A stretch of 64,000 nucleotides of DNA from Gammaproteobacteria bacterium. GTDB lineage: Bacteria > Pseudomonadota > Gammaproteobacteria > JAKEHO01. This document shows, piece after piece, positions 9,252-19,542 of this stretch (position 1 is its first letter; each line of letters begins with the position of its first letter). The notes beneath the pieces were generated by a model that was given only the letters and a program-made list of their open reading frames with translations, did no database searches and had not been told where the DNA came from. A program made the position numbers and the translations under genes. The stretch spans positions 1 through 64,000 of the forward strand of contig JAKEHO010000079.1 of the NCBI GenBank assembly GCA_022614965.1. The letters run 5' to 3'.

Positions 9252-9794
9252 CTAATACACAATCTCAACTCGACGGTTCAAGCTCCATGCCGATTCATCG
9301 TGATCCAAAGCTGCCGGCCGTTCCTCCCCGTAGCTTACGGTTCGGATTTGACCCGCCGAGGCACTCAATAAAATCAACTGGCGACGCACGGCCTCGGCGC
9401 GGCGGTCACCCAAAGCAAGATTATACTCCCGTGATCCCCGTTCATCCGCATTACCTTCCAACGTCACAGGCACGTCCGGGTGACTCGCCAGATAGGCGGC
9501 GTGCGCCTCAATCGTCGGCCGGTACTCCGCTTTGATCTCACTGCTATCATAATCAAAATAGATCACTCGAACTGATAAGGGGCTATTGGGATCATCCAGG
9601 GGGCTCCCTTGAAAAGCTCCCTCGTCGCCGAGGCCCCGGGCCTCAGCGCCGCCTGTTTCCCCTTCCGAAACTTTGCTACCAAGGTCTTCCACCTCGACTT
9701 CTCCCGTGGTGCTCGTGCCGCCGGTGGTCTTACAGCCTCCAACGACGACCGCAAGAGTCACTAGCAGCCCCATCATGAAAGTTTTGCTGATCAC
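9252..9794 (-). CDS. pal: Peptidoglycan-associated lipoprotein Pal
   Basis: Outer-membrane lipoprotein of 180 residues that anchors the outer membrane to peptidoglycan and receives TolB and TolA. A GTG start at 9794 is preferred because GAAGGAG lies 8 bases upstream; the protein then begins MISKTFMMGLLV and has the lipobox VVGGC with Cys 21. The C-terminal OmpA-like domain shows VIYFDYDSSEI and GNADERGSREYN, the peptidoglycan-binding signature with Asp and Arg. It sits between tolB and cpoB. Confidence 0.95.
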   Translation of the reverse strand: MISKTFMMGLLVTLAVVVGGCKTTGGTSTTGEVEVEDLGSKVSEGETGGAEARGLGDEGAFQGSPLDDPNSPLSVRVIYFDYDSSEIKAEYRPTIEAHAAYLASHPDVPVTLEGNADERGSREYNLALGDRRAEAVRRQLILLSASAGQIRTVSYGEERPAALDHDESAWSLNRRVEIVY

Positions 9795-9855
9795 GCTATC
9801 ATCTCCTTCAATCACGCCCAACCTGAACGGTGAGGATCACTCTACCGCATTTTCG

Positions 9856-11169
9856 CTAACGGGTAATAAATGGCCCCCATGCGGGTTCTCTCACCTCACC
9901 TTCCTGAAGCGCCAGTCGTTGGCGCACGCGGCCATCTACGGAGATGGCCGCGAGTTCCGTTCCACTTTGCCCAACCGTAGCATAAATAATCATACTGCCA
10001 TTGGGTGCAAAACTTGGAGATTCATCCAGCCGAGTGTCCGTCAATATCCTCAATGAACCCGTGTCCCGCTCCAGAACGGCAATACGGTAGGAGCCACTTT
10101 CCCCATGAATCATGGCGATATGTTTGCCATCCGGCGAATAAACCGGGCGTGCATGGTATGGACCTTCAAAGGTCAACCGCTCCGGCCGGCCGCCCCTCAG
10201 ATCGACTTCATAAATCTGTGGGCCCCCGCTTCGATCCGATGTGAACGCCAATTGGCTGCCGTCAGGAGACCACGCTGGTTCCGTATCGATTGCCGCGTCA
10301 TTTGTAACCCGCCGCAACAGTCCGCTTGAAACATGAAGGATATAGATCTCCGCATTACCATCCTTAGACAGCGTCATGGCCAAGCGCCCGCCATCGGGAG
10401 AGACCGCGGGCGCGCTGTTCAGCCCAGGGTTTGAAGCAACTTTCTCCCTAGATCCAGATTGCACATCCTGCACATAGATGGTGGAGTTTTTCCCCTCGAA
10501 CGATACATAGGCAATACGACGTCCGTCAGGTGACCAAGCAGGCGATATCAGAGGTTGTGGCGACTCCAGAAGCGTCTGAGGATTATAACCATCGGCGTCA
10601 GCCACCTGCAGCTCGTAGGTCTTACTCTGATCTGACCTCTCCGAAACCGTGACATAGGCGATTCGTGTTGAAAAGGCACCACGGATCCCTGTCAGTTTTT
10701 CAAAAATGATGTCACTGATGTGATGGGCTGCACGGCGCAATTGGCTAGCTGGCGAAGAGACTCGATAACCCGCCAATTGTGTTCCCTTGTAGACATCGAC
10801 AAGCCGGAACTCTATATCGTAATTCCCCGATTGCAGCGAACTCAGATTGCCCACAACCAGGGTTTCCATTCCCAGCATACGCCAGTTTTGAAAGTTGATC
10901 TCGGAGAATTCATGCGGATGTGAAGGAAGATCTTTTTCGGGTAACGGTGCAAAACGCCCACTATTTGCGAGATCCGCAACAATGACTTCTGTAACTTCGA
11001 TCGGGGGAGGGGGAGTGCCTTTTGACAATCCAAACGGCACAATGGCGATTGGAAGAGCACGCTCGATGCCTTGCGTAATCTTAATAGTTAGCACTGCGTG
11101 CGCATCAGCCACGCAAAACATCAGCACCAATAACGTACCGGCTATACGACGACAGTAATCCGCGATCAC
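9856..11169 (-). CDS. tolB: Tol-Pal system beta-propeller protein TolB
   Basis: Periplasmic protein of about 437 residues that binds Pal and TolA. A signal peptide precedes an N-terminal alpha/beta domain ([10 protein letters not shown] near residue 38) and a C-terminal six-blade propeller with repeated WSPDG and SPDG motifs ([43 protein letters not shown]). The GTG at 11169 has AGGA 8 bases upstream and leaves a normal signal peptide; a TTG at 11190 overlapping the tolA stop is the alternative. Its position between tolA and pal is the conserved one. Confidence 0.95.
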   Translation of the reverse strand: MIADYCRRIAGTLLVLMFCVADAHAVLTIKITQGIERALPIAIVPFGLSKGTPPPPIEVTEVIVADLANSGRFAPLPEKDLPSHPHEFSEINFQNWRMLGMETLVVGNLSSLQSGNYDIEFRLVDVYKGTQLAGYRVSSPASQLRRAAHHISDIIFEKLTGIRGAFSTRIAYVTVSERSDQSKTYELQVADADGYNPQTLLESPQPLISPAWSPDGRRIAYVSFEGKNSTIYVQDVQSGSREKVASNPGLNSAPAVSPDGGRLAMTLSKDGNAEIYILHVSSGLLRRVTNDAAIDTEPAWSPDGSQLAFTSDRSGGPQIYEVDLRGGRPERLTFEGPYHARPVYSPDGKHIAMIHGESGSYRIAVLERDTGSLRILTDTRLDESPSFAPNGSMIIYATVGQSGTELAAISVDGRVRQRLALQEGEVREPAWGPFITR

Positions 11170-11186
11170 AGCAGTGTTCCTATGGT

Positions 11187-12107
11187 TCAAATAGGTTCAA
11201 ATTCAAACCGAATGTCTCGCATTCTCTCAAACACGCGCGGGTCCTCGGGAACCGGAAGAGGTGAAGCCTTCATAACCGCAATCTCCGCCTGACGATCGAA
11301 GATCGCGTTACCGCTTGACTTAATGACCTTTGCCTCCACGACATCCCCTCCCGGGATCATGCGCACAAATAATTCGCAAGACAAACCTTTCTCTGGATAG
11401 ATAAACACTTGGCTAACCTTGGCACGTATCTGCGTGATATAGCGATCAATAACGCTCTGCTCCTGACGAAGTCTCTCACGCTCCAATGCTTCCTCTTCTG
11501 TTTTTAGTTCCGCGAGCCTCGCTTGCTCCTCCTCCTTACGGCGTTTCTCCTCATCAATCCGCTTTCGTTCAGCGAGCTGCTTTTGCTTTTCTTCCTCTAT
11601 CCGCCGTTGCTCTTCCTCCTGTTTGCGTTTCTCCTGCTCTTTACGCTTTTCTTCCTCAGCACGTTTGCGCTCAGCCTCTTTTAGGCGCTCTTCCTCAGCC
11701 TTGCGTTGTATCTCAAGGGCCTCCTTTTCCTGCTTTAATTTCTCGAGTTCCTTCGTTTCTTCCTCTTTTTTTTGCTTTTCCTCGGCTTGCTGCTTTTGCA
11801 ATTCGGCAGTCCGCTTTTCCTCCGCTTCGCGCTTCTGCTTCGCAGCCTCGGCCTGCCTTTGCAGTTCTCGCTGATGGGCACCTTCGGCGTCGCGCTTGCG
11901 CTGCTCCTCCTCTTTAAGGCGAGTGATCTCGGCCTCTACCTTGCTCTCATCCACCGCAACCGCCTGGACAATGTCCACCTGAGCTGGCGGTGGAAAGACA
12001 GGCTGCGGCATAAATTGGAAACTGACTATCAGTATCACAGCCAGTATGACATGGACCCCGATTGAATAGATAAATGACCGCAGGGTATCGAACCAACCCA
12101 GGCGCAT
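11187..12107 (-). CDS. tolA: Cell envelope protein TolA
   Basis: Inner-membrane protein of 306 residues that spans the periplasm and couples TolQR to TolB-Pal. There is one membrane helix near residues 13-32 ([19 protein letters not shown]). A long, highly charged Lys/Glu/Arg/Ala helix follows (about 55-215, many EEKRK-like units), then a compact C-terminal domain with [12 protein letters not shown] and [10 protein letters not shown], typical of TolA domain III. The repeat-rich middle produces many spurious readings on the other strand. Confidence 0.94.
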   Translation of the reverse strand: MRLGWFDTLRSFIYSIGVHVILAVILIVSFQFMPQPVFPPPAQVDIVQAVAVDESKVEAEITRLKEEEQRKRDAEGAHQRELQRQAEAAKQKREAEEKRTAELQKQQAEEKQKKEEETKELEKLKQEKEALEIQRKAEEERLKEAERKRAEEEKRKEQEKRKQEEEQRRIEEEKQKQLAERKRIDEEKRRKEEEQARLAELKTEEEALERERLRQEQSVIDRYITQIRAKVSQVFIYPEKGLSCELFVRMIPGGDVVEAKVIKSSGNAIFDRQAEIAVMKASPLPVPEDPRVFERMRDIRFEFEPI

Positions 12108-12114
12108 TGTTACC

Positions 12115-12537
12115 CTAGCGCTCCGGCGGTTCTGTGATCAAACCTACCCCAGGTACACCAGCGCCCTGCAGCAAGCTCATGACCTGTACGACACGCCCAT
12201 AGGCCACCTCGGCGTCACCCTTCACCAACACCGCGATACCGGGTTGATAACGTAGCAATGCCCCTATCCGATTAACCAGGCTATCCGCTCCGACTGGTTT
12301 GTCCTGCTCGTCACCATAATTTAAATAAAAATTACCCGATGCATCGATAGTGACGATGAGCGGTTCCTTTCCGGACTGAGGTAAGGGTTCCGAAGCCACC
12401 TTTGGAAGATCAACTTTCACACCTTGGCTTAATAGTGGTGCTGTAATCATAAAAATGACGAGCAGCACTAACATTACATCAATGTAGGGGACGACATTGA
12501 TCTCTGACATGGGGCGCTTCCGGATCCTCTGACGCAT
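12115..12537 (-). CDS. tolR: Proton channel component TolR
   Basis: Inner-membrane protein of 140 residues, ExbD/TolR family, forming the proton-driven motor with TolQ. The start region MRQRIRKRPMSEINVVPYIDVML contains the membrane helix and the conserved Asp (VVPYIDV) that carries protons. A periplasmic domain follows (VDLPKVASEPLP, GDAEVAYGRVVQVM). It lies 7 bases before tolA and 66 bases after tolQ. Confidence 0.95.
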   Translation of the reverse strand: MRQRIRKRPMSEINVVPYIDVMLVLLVIFMITAPLLSQGVKVDLPKVASEPLPQSGKEPLIVTIDASGNFYLNYGDEQDKPVGADSLVNRIGALLRYQPGIAVLVKGDAEVAYGRVVQVMSLLQGAGVPGVGLITEPPER

Positions 12538-12603
12538 TACTTTAAAGAACCTCTCAGTGACGGAAAGTTCACTAAAAATCGCGTTAGTTATCGAGTCTGC
12601 AGA

Positions 12604-13278
12604 TTAGCTGTGGACGTGACGCTGCAGAATTGTGGCGAATTCTTCAAGGAAAGTATCGTAGCGGTTGATAAGACGCTCGACGTCATTACAGTACCGGTTG
12701 TAAGCAATAACCGCGGGAATGGCCGCAAACAGACCCATTGCCGTCGCAACCAGCGCCTCGGCAATGCCCGGTGCTACCATAGCAATCGTAGCCTGGTGGA
12801 CATTCCCTAGCGCGCGAAAGCTATTCATGATCCCCCACACGGTCCCCAACAGACCGATATATGGGCTCGTCGATCCGACCGTGGCGAGAAATGAGAGGTG
12901 TGTTTCAAGATCATCAACCTCTCGGCTCAAACCCACTCGCATCGCACGCTGGGCACCTTCAAGGATGCCCACGCGGTCTATCCCTTTCTGTTTACGAAGT
13001 CGAACGAACTCTTTGAACCCGGCTTCGAAGATCTTCTCCATACCAGTAGGTTGAACCCTGCGACCGCTGATGCGCGAATAGAGCGTACTCAAATCATCGG
13101 CTGACCAGAACCGTTCTTCAAAGTCATCTGCCGCACGTCTCGCCCTTCTTAATAGCAAACGCTTGCTAAAGATCATGGTCCACGACATTACGGATGCCAC
13201 GACCAGAATGACCATGACTATCTGCACCAGGACGCTGGCGTGAACTACAAGTTCAACAAGAGACAGGTCAGCCGACAT
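12604..13278 (-). CDS. tolQ: Proton channel component TolQ
   Basis: Inner-membrane protein of 224 residues of the MotA/TolQ/ExbB family. Three membrane helices are visible: about 15-37 (VLVQIVMVILVVASVMSW), 132-150 and 168-190. The family signature GLLGTVWGIMNSF lies near 140, and the third helix contains VAPGIAEALVATAMGL with the Thr that lines the proton path. The start overlaps the end of ybgC by 11 bases, as is common in the tol operon. Confidence 0.96.
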   Translation of the reverse strand: MSADLSLVELVVHASVLVQIVMVILVVASVMSWTMIFSKRLLLRRARRAADDFEERFWSADDLSTLYSRISGRRVQPTGMEKIFEAGFKEFVRLRKQKGIDRVGILEGAQRAMRVGLSREVDDLETHLSFLATVGSTSPYIGLLGTVWGIMNSFRALGNVHQATIAMVAPGIAEALVATAMGLFAAIPAVIAYNRYCNDVERLINRYDTFLEEFATILQRHVHS

Positions 13279-13675
13279 GTTTAAGCTCCGAAAGGATGGC
13301 GCTCGGTAAGGGCCGAGGTCTTAGCGATTCTGCGTCTGCACAAACAATCTTAACCCGCCCCTGGCAAAGGACATCACCTGTCTCATTAGTGACGGCTTGT
13401 TCAAAGTCAATGCTTGCCGCACCTCCTTCAATCATTCTAACACCGACTGTCAGCAGGTCATTAAGACGTGCAGGCTTAAGGTATTCCAACGACACTCGCC
13501 TGACTGCAAATACCAATCCCTCATTCTTTAAAAGCTGATCCTGTTCGAAACCGAGATCACGCAGCCATTCTGTCCGCGCACGCTCCATAAACTTGAGGTA
13601 ATTAGCGTAATACACCACGCCACCCGCATCAGTGTCTTCGTAATACACGCGAACAGTCCAATTGAACTCCGTCAT
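13268..13675 (-). CDS. ybgC: Acyl-CoA thioesterase YbgC (Tol-Pal associated)
   Basis: Hotdog-fold thioesterase of 135 residues, first gene of the tol-pal operon. The active-site segment is YYEDTDAGGVVYYANYLKF near residues 11-29, with the catalytic Asp in DTDAGG, followed by MERARTEWL. In relatives it hydrolyses acyl-CoA or acyl-ACP thioesters and associates with phospholipid metabolism; its link to Tol function is contextual. ATG 13675 directly opens the hotdog domain. Confidence 0.93.
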   Translation of the reverse strand: MTEFNWTVRVYYEDTDAGGVVYYANYLKFMERARTEWLRDLGFEQDQLLKNEGLVFAVRRVSLEYLKPARLNDLLTVGVRMIEGGAASIDFEQAVTNETGDVLCQGRVKIVCADAESLRPRPLPSAILSELKHVG

Positions 13676-13729
13676 GGAGAAATGTACGACCGGGCAGGAT
13701 GCTTACACCGGGATGGGTAGGCTATCGAA

Positions 13730-14770
13730 TCACACCTCATCAAACAGATCGGATCCATGTGCTGAGGTATGAGGAGGGGTAAGTCCGAAATGGAGCCAAG
13801 CACTACGTGTCGCCATGCGCCCGCGAGGGGTCCGCATCATAAACCCCTGCTGAATGAGGAAAGGCTCTAGCACATCTTCAATCGTATCACGATCCTCTCC
13901 GATCGCTGCTGCGACACTATCTATACCCACGGGTCCGCCGTCGAATTTCTCAATAATGGTTAAGAGCAACTTACGATCCATCGTATCAAAGCCGTGGACA
14001 TCAACTTTGAGCAGGTCGAGCGCCTTGCTCGCTACGTCCGCTGTTATGCTCCCGTCTGCGCGTATCTCGGCGTAATCACGGACCCGTCGAAGTAAGCGGT
14101 TTGCAATGCGCGGAGTGCCACGGGAACGCCCCGCGATCTCTTGTGCACCTGAGGCTTCGATGGTGAGCCGTAGAATTTTGGCAGATCGCGCCACAATTTC
14201 AGCAAGATCCCGGGGGCTATAGAACTCCAGGCGCTGTACGATCCCGAACCGGTCCCGAAGGGGTGACGTCAATAGCCCCGCGCGCGTGGTTGCGCCCACC
14301 AGTGTAAAGGGGGGAACATCAAGCTTGATGGCCCGGGCTCCAGGACCTTCGCCGATCATAATGTCGATCTGATAGTCTTCCATCGCGGGATACAACACCT
14401 CTTCCACCACTGCACTCAGGCGATGCATCTCATCGATGAAAAGTACGTCGTGGGGCTCGAGATTAGTCAGCAGCGCGGCAAGATCACCCGGGCGTTCCAG
14501 CACAGGGCCAGATGTCTGATGCAGGTTCACCCCCATCTCGTTGGCAATGATATGCGCCAGCGTGGTCTTACCAAGACCCGGTGGACCGAAGATTAGCACG
14601 TGGTCAAGTGACTCGGCGCGTTTGCAGGCGGCGCCGATGAAGATCTCCATTTGTTCGTGAACGGGGCGCTGACCTACAAAATCGGCAAGTCGCTTGGGGC
14701 GAAGGGTCTTATCTGCGGCCGCATCCTCAGCCGTGTTGGTTGGCAATACGATGGGATCCGGTTCAGCCAT
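13730..14770 (-). CDS. ruvB: Holliday junction DNA helicase RuvB
   Basis: AAA+ motor of 346 residues that drives branch migration with RuvA. Walker A is [11 protein letters not shown] near 61-71, Walker B LFIDEMHR near 110-117, sensor 1 is GATTRAG, and the Arg finger region SPLRDRFG lies near 166-173. The C-terminal winged helix includes [13 protein letters not shown], typical of RuvB. The gene lies 126 bases after ruvA on the same strand; this gap has no gene. Confidence 0.97.
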   Translation of the reverse strand: MAEPDPIVLPTNTAEDAAADKTLRPKRLADFVGQRPVHEQMEIFIGAACKRAESLDHVLIFGPPGLGKTTLAHIIANEMGVNLHQTSGPVLERPGDLAALLTNLEPHDVLFIDEMHRLSAVVEEVLYPAMEDYQIDIMIGEGPGARAIKLDVPPFTLVGATTRAGLLTSPLRDRFGIVQRLEFYSPRDLAEIVARSAKILRLTIEASGAQEIAGRSRGTPRIANRLLRRVRDYAEIRADGSITADVASKALDLLKVDVHGFDTMDRKLLLTIIEKFDGGPVGIDSVAAAIGEDRDTIEDVLEPFLIQQGFMMRTPRGRMATRSAWLHFGLTPPHTSAHGSDLFDEV

Positions 14771-14896
14771 CCGGGTGACTACACAAGATCCCCGCTAATA
14801 GGCAGGCGTGCCGTGCAAATGACCATGACTCAAGGCCAGCCTCGGCCTGCTTAGTTTCGATAGGAAGACGTTTTCGACCAGCCATTGCGAGATTAA

Positions 14897-15505
14897 TCAA
14901 TTCTTCGCCGACGCTTTAAGTGCCTCACGAATGATCTCTTCGGTCGACAGCCCGTCACGATTTACCCCCACCACATAGCGGCTCGCCTCCTGCGGTTTAT
15001 ACCCGAGCGCAATCAATGCCCTGACGGCATCTGCCGCCGCACTCACGGCCGGGCCCTTTGTGCTGCCTGGGCCTGCTGCCGCTGCCGGGGAAACCATCTG
15101 CCAGTCCGCCAGCCGGTCACGCATTTCCACGATGAGACGTTCCGCGGTCTTCTTACCCACACCAGGCAAGCGCGTGAGGCGAGCGCTATCTCCTGCCTTC
15201 ACACAGGCTGCGAAATCATTTGACTCGATACCCGACAAGATAATAAGCGCCATTTTGGCTCCCACCCCGTTGACACGCAGCAACGCCCGAAAAAGGCGCC
15301 GCTCTTCCTCGGCCGCAAAGCCGAATAGCAACTGTGTATCTTCCCGTAAGACGAGGTGAGTATACAAACTGACCTCCTCACCGAGCACGGGAAGCTTGTA
15401 GAACGTGGTCATCGGCGCTTCCAATTCGTAGCCGACACCATGCACATCAAGCAGCAGACGTGGGGGGCGCTTTTCCAGGAGCACACCTCGGATGCGTCCG
15501 ATCAT
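14897..15505 (-). CDS. ruvA: Holliday junction branch migration protein RuvA
   Basis: Junction-binding protein of 202 residues. It begins MIGRIRGVLLEK, has an N-terminal OB domain (about 1-64), helix-hairpin-helix motifs (about 70-140; LLRVNGVGAKMAL and LTRLPGVGKKTAERLI) and a C-terminal RuvB-interacting domain (about 155-202; ALIALGYKPQEASRYV). Its ATG overlaps the ruvC stop by 4 bases. Confidence 0.97.
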   Translation of the reverse strand: MIGRIRGVLLEKRPPRLLLDVHGVGYELEAPMTTFYKLPVLGEEVSLYTHLVLREDTQLLFGFAAEEERRLFRALLRVNGVGAKMALIILSGIESNDFAACVKAGDSARLTRLPGVGKKTAERLIVEMRDRLADWQMVSPAAAAGPGSTKGPAVSAAADAVRALIALGYKPQEASRYVVGVNRDGLSTEEIIREALKASAKN

Positions 15506-16020
15506 ATGAAGCGACCGCCCCTGATACCCCGCACACCCGGCATCCGCAGCAGTCCCTCGCGCCGATATCCGTGACCCAGCGCGATGGCCAGGGCATCCGC
15601 CGCATCCGCCTGGGGTGCTTCCTTAAGGCACAGCAAGACCTTAATCATATGCTGCACCTGTGCTTTGGCTGCGTTGCCCTTGCCAACAATTGCCTGCTTG
15701 ATCTCGGTAGGGGTATATTCATATATAGGAAGGGACTGGGTCAGACAGGCGACGATAGCGGCACCGCGAGCTTGACCAAGTTTCAGGGCAGAATCTGCAT
15801 TTCGATGCATAAACAACCGTTCCACTGAGACCTCATTCGGTTGAAAATCCCCCGCAATGGCGCGGATCTTCTCGAAGATCGCCCGCAGCTTCGCCCCCAG
15901 CTCCTCGTCCCGGACACGGATGCTCCCGTTGGCAACGTGGGTGGCCCGAGGGCCCGCCATGTCGATGATGCCATACCCAGTCACCTGGGAACCCGGGTCA
16001 ATGCCCAGAATGCGTGTCAC
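15502..16020 (-). CDS. ruvC: Crossover junction endonuclease RuvC
   Basis: Holliday junction resolvase of 172 residues, RNase H fold. The acidic catalytic residues are visible: Asp 8 in ILGIDPGS, Glu 67 in VSVERLF, and Asp 139/Asp 142 in ADAADALA. The GTG at 16020 is preferred because GGAGG lies 7 bases upstream and the protein then starts at the conserved first strand. It is the first of the ruvCAB genes and lies 42 bases after yebC. Confidence 0.96.
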   Translation of the reverse strand: MTRILGIDPGSQVTGYGIIDMAGPRATHVANGSIRVRDEELGAKLRAIFEKIRAIAGDFQPNEVSVERLFMHRNADSALKLGQARGAAIVACLTQSLPIYEYTPTEIKQAIVGKGNAAKAQVQHMIKVLLCLKEAPQADAADALAIALGHGYRREGLLRMPGVRGIRGGRFI

Positions 16021-16062
16021 CTCATTTCCTCCCTTGGGCATTGGCAACGAGGCGGCTTTGCA

Positions 16063-16809
16063 TCAGCTTAACTTCGCTAACACAGCATCCGGGATTTCGG
16101 CATTAGAATAGACCTTTTGCACGTCATCCAGATCCTCCAGCATCTCAAACAGGCGCACCATCTTCTGGGCACCGTCTAGGTCAAGCGTATGAGTCGTTGT
16201 TGAGCGCATCGTCACCTCAGCAACCTCCAGCTTAAATCCTGCACTCGCGATGGCATCTTTTACTGCGCCAAATCGATTCGGAGCCGTCAGCACATCGTAG
16301 GTCCCGTCTTCATTAGACACGACGTCTTCTGCCCCGGCTTCCAGCGCCAGCTCCATTAACACATCTTCATCGACGCCGGCAGCATAGGTCAACAATCCCA
16401 CTTTCGTAAACAGATAGGCAACCGAACCGTCGGTGCCGAGACCGCCGCCGGATTTGCCAAACGCGTGCCGTACGTCCGCAACGGTGCGCTTACGGTTGTC
16501 GGTCATACAATCGACCATGACGGCAACCCCGCCTGGCCCGTAACCCTCGTACCTGACTTCCTCCAGATTATCGGTGTTGCTTGCACCGAGCCCTTTTGTA
16601 ATTGCCCGCTCGATCGTGTCTTTGGACAGGTTATTCGAAAGCGCGTTGTCGATGGCCGCACGAAGCCGCGGATTCGCCGATGCATCACCGCCGCCAAGCC
16701 GGGCTGCTACAGTAATTTCGCGAATACGCTTCGTAAACAGCTTGCCACGCTTGGCGTCCTTCCGACCCTTGCGGTGCTGAATGTTTGCCCACTTGCTATG
16801 CCCCGCCAT
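16063..16809 (-). CDS. yebC: YebC/PmpR family protein
   Basis: A 248-residue protein with the unmistakable N-terminus [20 protein letters not shown], which fixes ATG 16809. Three-domain family member with [23 protein letters not shown] in the centre. Family members act as transcriptional regulators (PmpR) or, as shown more recently, as ribosome-associated factors easing difficult peptide bonds. yebC directly upstream of ruvC is a standard order and suggests co-expression. Confidence 0.96.
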   Translation of the reverse strand: MAGHSKWANIQHRKGRKDAKRGKLFTKRIREITVAARLGGGDASANPRLRAAIDNALSNNLSKDTIERAITKGLGASNTDNLEEVRYEGYGPGGVAVMVDCMTDNRKRTVADVRHAFGKSGGGLGTDGSVAYLFTKVGLLTYAAGVDEDVLMELALEAGAEDVVSNEDGTYDVLTAPNRFGAVKDAIASAGFKLEVAEVTMRSTTTHTLDLDGAQKMVRLFEMLEDLDDVQKVYSNAEIPDAVLAKLS

Positions 16810-16889
16810 CAGTCCATGTGCATTGCTGGATGTCTGGACAAAGTTTATCACCAGCCACCTCAGCACCCAAGGTAGTGGCTCCGCACCGT

Positions 16890-17555
16890 TCAGCTATCGC
16901 GCCGATCGTGATCAAACTGGCCGTGCTCCAAAAAATGCAACGTCTGGCGGGCGACCGATGGCGCAAACAGCATCCCGGTGTGCGAGACACGCAGAGTGAT
17001 ATGATCACGCATATTCGCCAGCATCGTCTCCTCTACTGCAACAGTGCCATCATTCGGGCAAGCTAAACCAGGAATGACACATCCGACTCCCATGCGCAAC
17101 CTACCCGCGATCACGCCGAGCTCGTTGGTAGCGGACCAGCGCGGTACTTTCCCGAGGAGGCCTTGCTCGACGCTGCGCCCCAAAAGCCAACGTCCTAGTC
17201 GAGAGCGCGATAATTGACGGGCGGAATGACTGCCGCCGTGGGGCGTACCGAGCGTCACAATACGGCCCGGGCGCTGCTGCGGATGGATGTGAAACAAATG
17301 CCGCACCAACAATCCACCTAGACTGTGACACACAAAAAAAAGCTCTGGCACATCGATCCGCTTTATGAATTCGGACAAGCAGAGCGCATTCTCAACGGGG
17401 CTTGCGTTGAGGCTCAAGTACCTGAACTGGGCCGTAAGATAACCGGCTACCCTGATGCGATGCCTGAGCAGGGACATATCCAAGCCATTCATCCAGACCC
17501 CGTGGACCAGCACGACGCCTTGCATGGCGGCTTTCGCCGGAGGGGGGCGATTCAC
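16890..17555 (-). CDS. Alpha/beta hydrolase, lipase-like
   Basis: A 221-residue alpha/beta-hydrolase. An HG oxyanion-type motif [11 protein letters not shown] follows the start, and the nucleophile elbow CHSLGG (Ser) lies near residue 79, followed by [13 protein letters not shown], typical of PGAP1/triacylglycerol-lipase-like enzymes. A C-terminal [14 protein letters not shown] provides a candidate catalytic His. There is no signal peptide, so a cytoplasmic esterase is likely; the substrate is unknown. GTG 17555 lacks a good ribosome site and ATG 17525 is an alternative. It lies downstream of nadA on the same strand, possibly read through. Confidence 0.8.
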   Translation of the reverse strand: MNRPPPAKAAMQGVVLVHGVWMNGLDMSLLRHRIRVAGYLTAQFRYLSLNASPVENALCLSEFIKRIDVPELFFVCHSLGGLLVRHLFHIHPQQRPGRIVTLGTPHGGSHSARQLSRSRLGRWLLGRSVEQGLLGKVPRWSATNELGVIAGRLRMGVGCVIPGLACPNDGTVAVEETMLANMRDHITLRVSHTGMLFAPSVARQTLHFLEHGQFDHDRRDS

Positions 17556-17614
17556 AAGGTGCGCTAGGAGTCAGGGTGCTCGTGGATGGAAAGGTGCCGT
17601 GGTCAAAATACCGG

Positions 17615-18697
17615 TCACGCGTCGTTATTGCCAAAGACCACGGTATCTCTCGCCGCGGCGAAGTCAAGTAAGCGCGTGATGGGCACGATAGCCTTCGATC
17701 GAATGGCGGCATCGAGGATGATCTCATTGGCGCCCGTCTCCAACACATCAGCAAGCTTCCTAAGCCCGTTCATCGCCATCCATGGACAATGGGCGCAGCT
17801 CTTACAGGTCGCACTCCTGCCACTTGTGGGCGCCTCGAGAAATAACTTGTCAGGGGCCGCTTTTTGCATCTTATAAAAGATCCCCTTATCGGTTGCGACG
17901 ATAAACTGGTCTGCATCAAAGGTCTTGACCGCATTGATGAGTGCCGTGGTAGAGCCAACCACATCCGCCTGAGACACGACCGATGGCGGAGACTCCGGGT
18001 GAACCAGCACCTTGGCATCCGGATATTCCGCGCGCATCGCCATCAACTCCTTTCCCTTGAACTCCTCGTGCACCACGCAGGCGCCCTGCCAAAGCACCAT
18101 ATCCACCCCCGTTTCGCTCTGGAGGTATTGGCCCAGGTACTTGTCCGGCGCCCACAGGATCTTTTCCCCACGATTGGCGAGAAAACGAATAATATCGGCT
18201 GCGATACCGGAGGTAACAACCCAGTCCGCGCGTGCCTTGACGGCAGCACTCGTGTTGGCATAGACGACAACCGTACGGTCCGGGTGCGCATTGCAAAAGT
18301 CGTTGAACTCATCCGCCGGACAGCCGAGATCAAGCGAGCACGTCGCCTCCAAATCCGGCATAAGGACGCGCTTCTCAGGATTTAAGATCTTGGCCGTCTC
18401 CCCCATAAACCTGACGCCGGCCACCACCACGGTGGTCGCGCTGGTTTCATGACCAAATCGCGCCATGTCGAGCGAATCCGACACATGACCGCCCGTCTCC
18501 TCAGCCAACATCTGCAGATCAGGGTCAGTGTAATAATGGGCGACCAAAACGGCGTCCTGCACCTTGAGCTGATAGGTGATCCGCTCGATCAGCAAAGCGC
18601 GCTCCTCGCTATCAAGCACCTCAGAGCGGGTCTCGGGGACTTTGCTTTTCGGGATACGCCTGTCGAAGAGTCCCGGTATTTGCTGTGCAATGTTCAT
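17615..18697 (-). CDS. nadA: Quinolinate synthase NadA
   Basis: Iron-sulfur enzyme of 360 residues that condenses iminoaspartate with dihydroxyacetone phosphate to quinolinate in NAD synthesis. Visible: [18 protein letters not shown] near the N-terminus, [24 protein letters not shown] with one cluster Cys, and the late [17 protein letters not shown] 18697 is chosen for its GGGAG upstream and the family-like N-terminus; longer frames upstream overlap nrtR. It lies 28 bases downstream of nrtR, so both are probably transcribed from the nrtR promoter and repressed together. Confidence 0.95.
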   Translation of the reverse strand: MNIAQQIPGLFDRRIPKSKVPETRSEVLDSEERALLIERITYQLKVQDAVLVAHYYTDPDLQMLAEETGGHVSDSLDMARFGHETSATTVVVAGVRFMGETAKILNPEKRVLMPDLEATCSLDLGCPADEFNDFCNAHPDRTVVVYANTSAAVKARADWVVTSGIAADIIRFLANRGEKILWAPDKYLGQYLQSETGVDMVLWQGACVVHEEFKGKELMAMRAEYPDAKVLVHPESPPSVVSQADVVGSTTALINAVKTFDADQFIVATDKGIFYKMQKAAPDKLFLEAPTSGRSATCKSCAHCPWMAMNGLRKLADVLETGANEIILDAAIRSKAIVPITRLLDFAAARDTVVFGNNDA

Positions 18698-18725
18698 GCT
18701 GCAACGCTCCCGGGCACCTTGGTCG

Positions 18726-19394
18726 TCACTTGATGAACTCCACTGTGCCCGGGGATATGACGGTGTATAGCCGCGCCGGCCGGTGCTTTCCGTATTGCGC
18801 GAGCTCGCCGGTGTGTTGAATACACGCAAATGTTATGACACGTTTTCGAAAGTTACGCTTATCAAGCCGCTCACCCAGGATAATCTCATAGACCTTCTGC
18901 AACGCGCTCAAGGTAAATTTCTCCGGCATGAACTGAAGGGCAATCGTGGAGTAGTCGAGCTTCGAGGAGAGACGTTTGTGTGCCATGGCGATGATATCCT
19001 TGTGATCGAATGCAAGGGGTGGCAGCGCGTCCAGAGAATACCAGGCGACGGCCTCGGCATCACTTGCTGCGCGCAGCTGCAACCGGTCGGGTGGGACTAG
19101 CGCATAATAGGCGACGGAGATAACCCGTTTGCGCGGATCCCGGTCGGGCGCCCCAAAGGTATAGAGCTGTTCCAGATAGACGCCGGTGACACCGGTCTCC
19201 TCCTCGAGTTCCCGCTTGGCACAGGCCTTGAGGTCCTCGTCGCTGTCCAGGAACCCGCCCGGCAACGCCCAGCTGCCGCGGTAGGGTTCCGTGCCCCTCC
19301 TTACCAGCAGCACCTCAAGGCGATCGCCCTGGATCGTGAAGATCACGACATCGGTTGTCACCGCTGGGTGAGGGTGCTGGTAAGAGTAGGCCAT
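18726..19394 (-). CDS. nrtR: NrtR-type Nudix regulator of NAD metabolism
   Basis: A 222-residue protein with an N-terminal Nudix domain and a C-terminal winged helix (about 145-222; [22 protein letters not shown]), the architecture of NrtR repressors, which bind ADP-ribose and control NAD genes. The Nudix box is complete: Gly 47 to Val 69 matches Gx5Ex7RELxEExGV, so hydrolase activity may be retained, unlike many NrtR proteins. ATG 19394 is chosen because the protein then starts as in relatives ([20 protein letters not shown]) and the two operator palindromes fall outside the gene. Autoregulation together with nadA is inferred from the site layout. A plain ADP-ribose pyrophosphatase is less likely given the C-terminal domain. 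Confidence 0.88.
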   Translation of the reverse strand: MAYSYQHPHPAVTTDVVIFTIQGDRLEVLLVRRGTEPYRGSWALPGGFLDSDEDLKACAKRELEEETGVTGVYLEQLYTFGAPDRDPRKRVISVAYYALVPPDRLQLRAASDAEAVAWYSLDALPPLAFDHKDIIAMAHKRLSSKLDYSTIALQFMPEKFTLSALQKVYEIILGERLDKRNFRKRVITFACIQHTGELAQYGKHRPARLYTVISPGTVEFIK

Positions 19395-19409
19395 AGCCGC
19401 TTGCACGTT

Positions 19410-19463
19410 AGTGTAGATTTTACACTTATTAGAATGGTATGTGTCATTTGTACACTTTGTCAA
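19410..19463 (-). promoter_or_regulatory. nrtR-nadA promoter with twin palindromic operators
   Basis: On the - strand: -35 TTGACA (19458-19463), 18-base spacer, -10 TACCAT (19434-19439). A palindrome TGTGTC-ATTTG-TACACT (19440-19456) fills the spacer, and a perfect palindrome AGTGTA-GATTT-TACACT (19410-19426) lies just downstream of the start point. The centres are 30 bases apart, so both face the same side of the helix. Probable NrtR sites. Confidence 0.75.
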
Positions 19464-19542
19464 GTCAGATCGCCGCTGAGCAACGCGGGATCGCGAACGC
19501 GGCCTTGCACCTTAATGAGAAGTGACCGGCATGGCAACCGGC

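Noticed and set aside
11486..11917. Long forward frames opposite tolA
   Set aside because: Produced by the repetitive Lys/Glu codons of tolA on the other strand.
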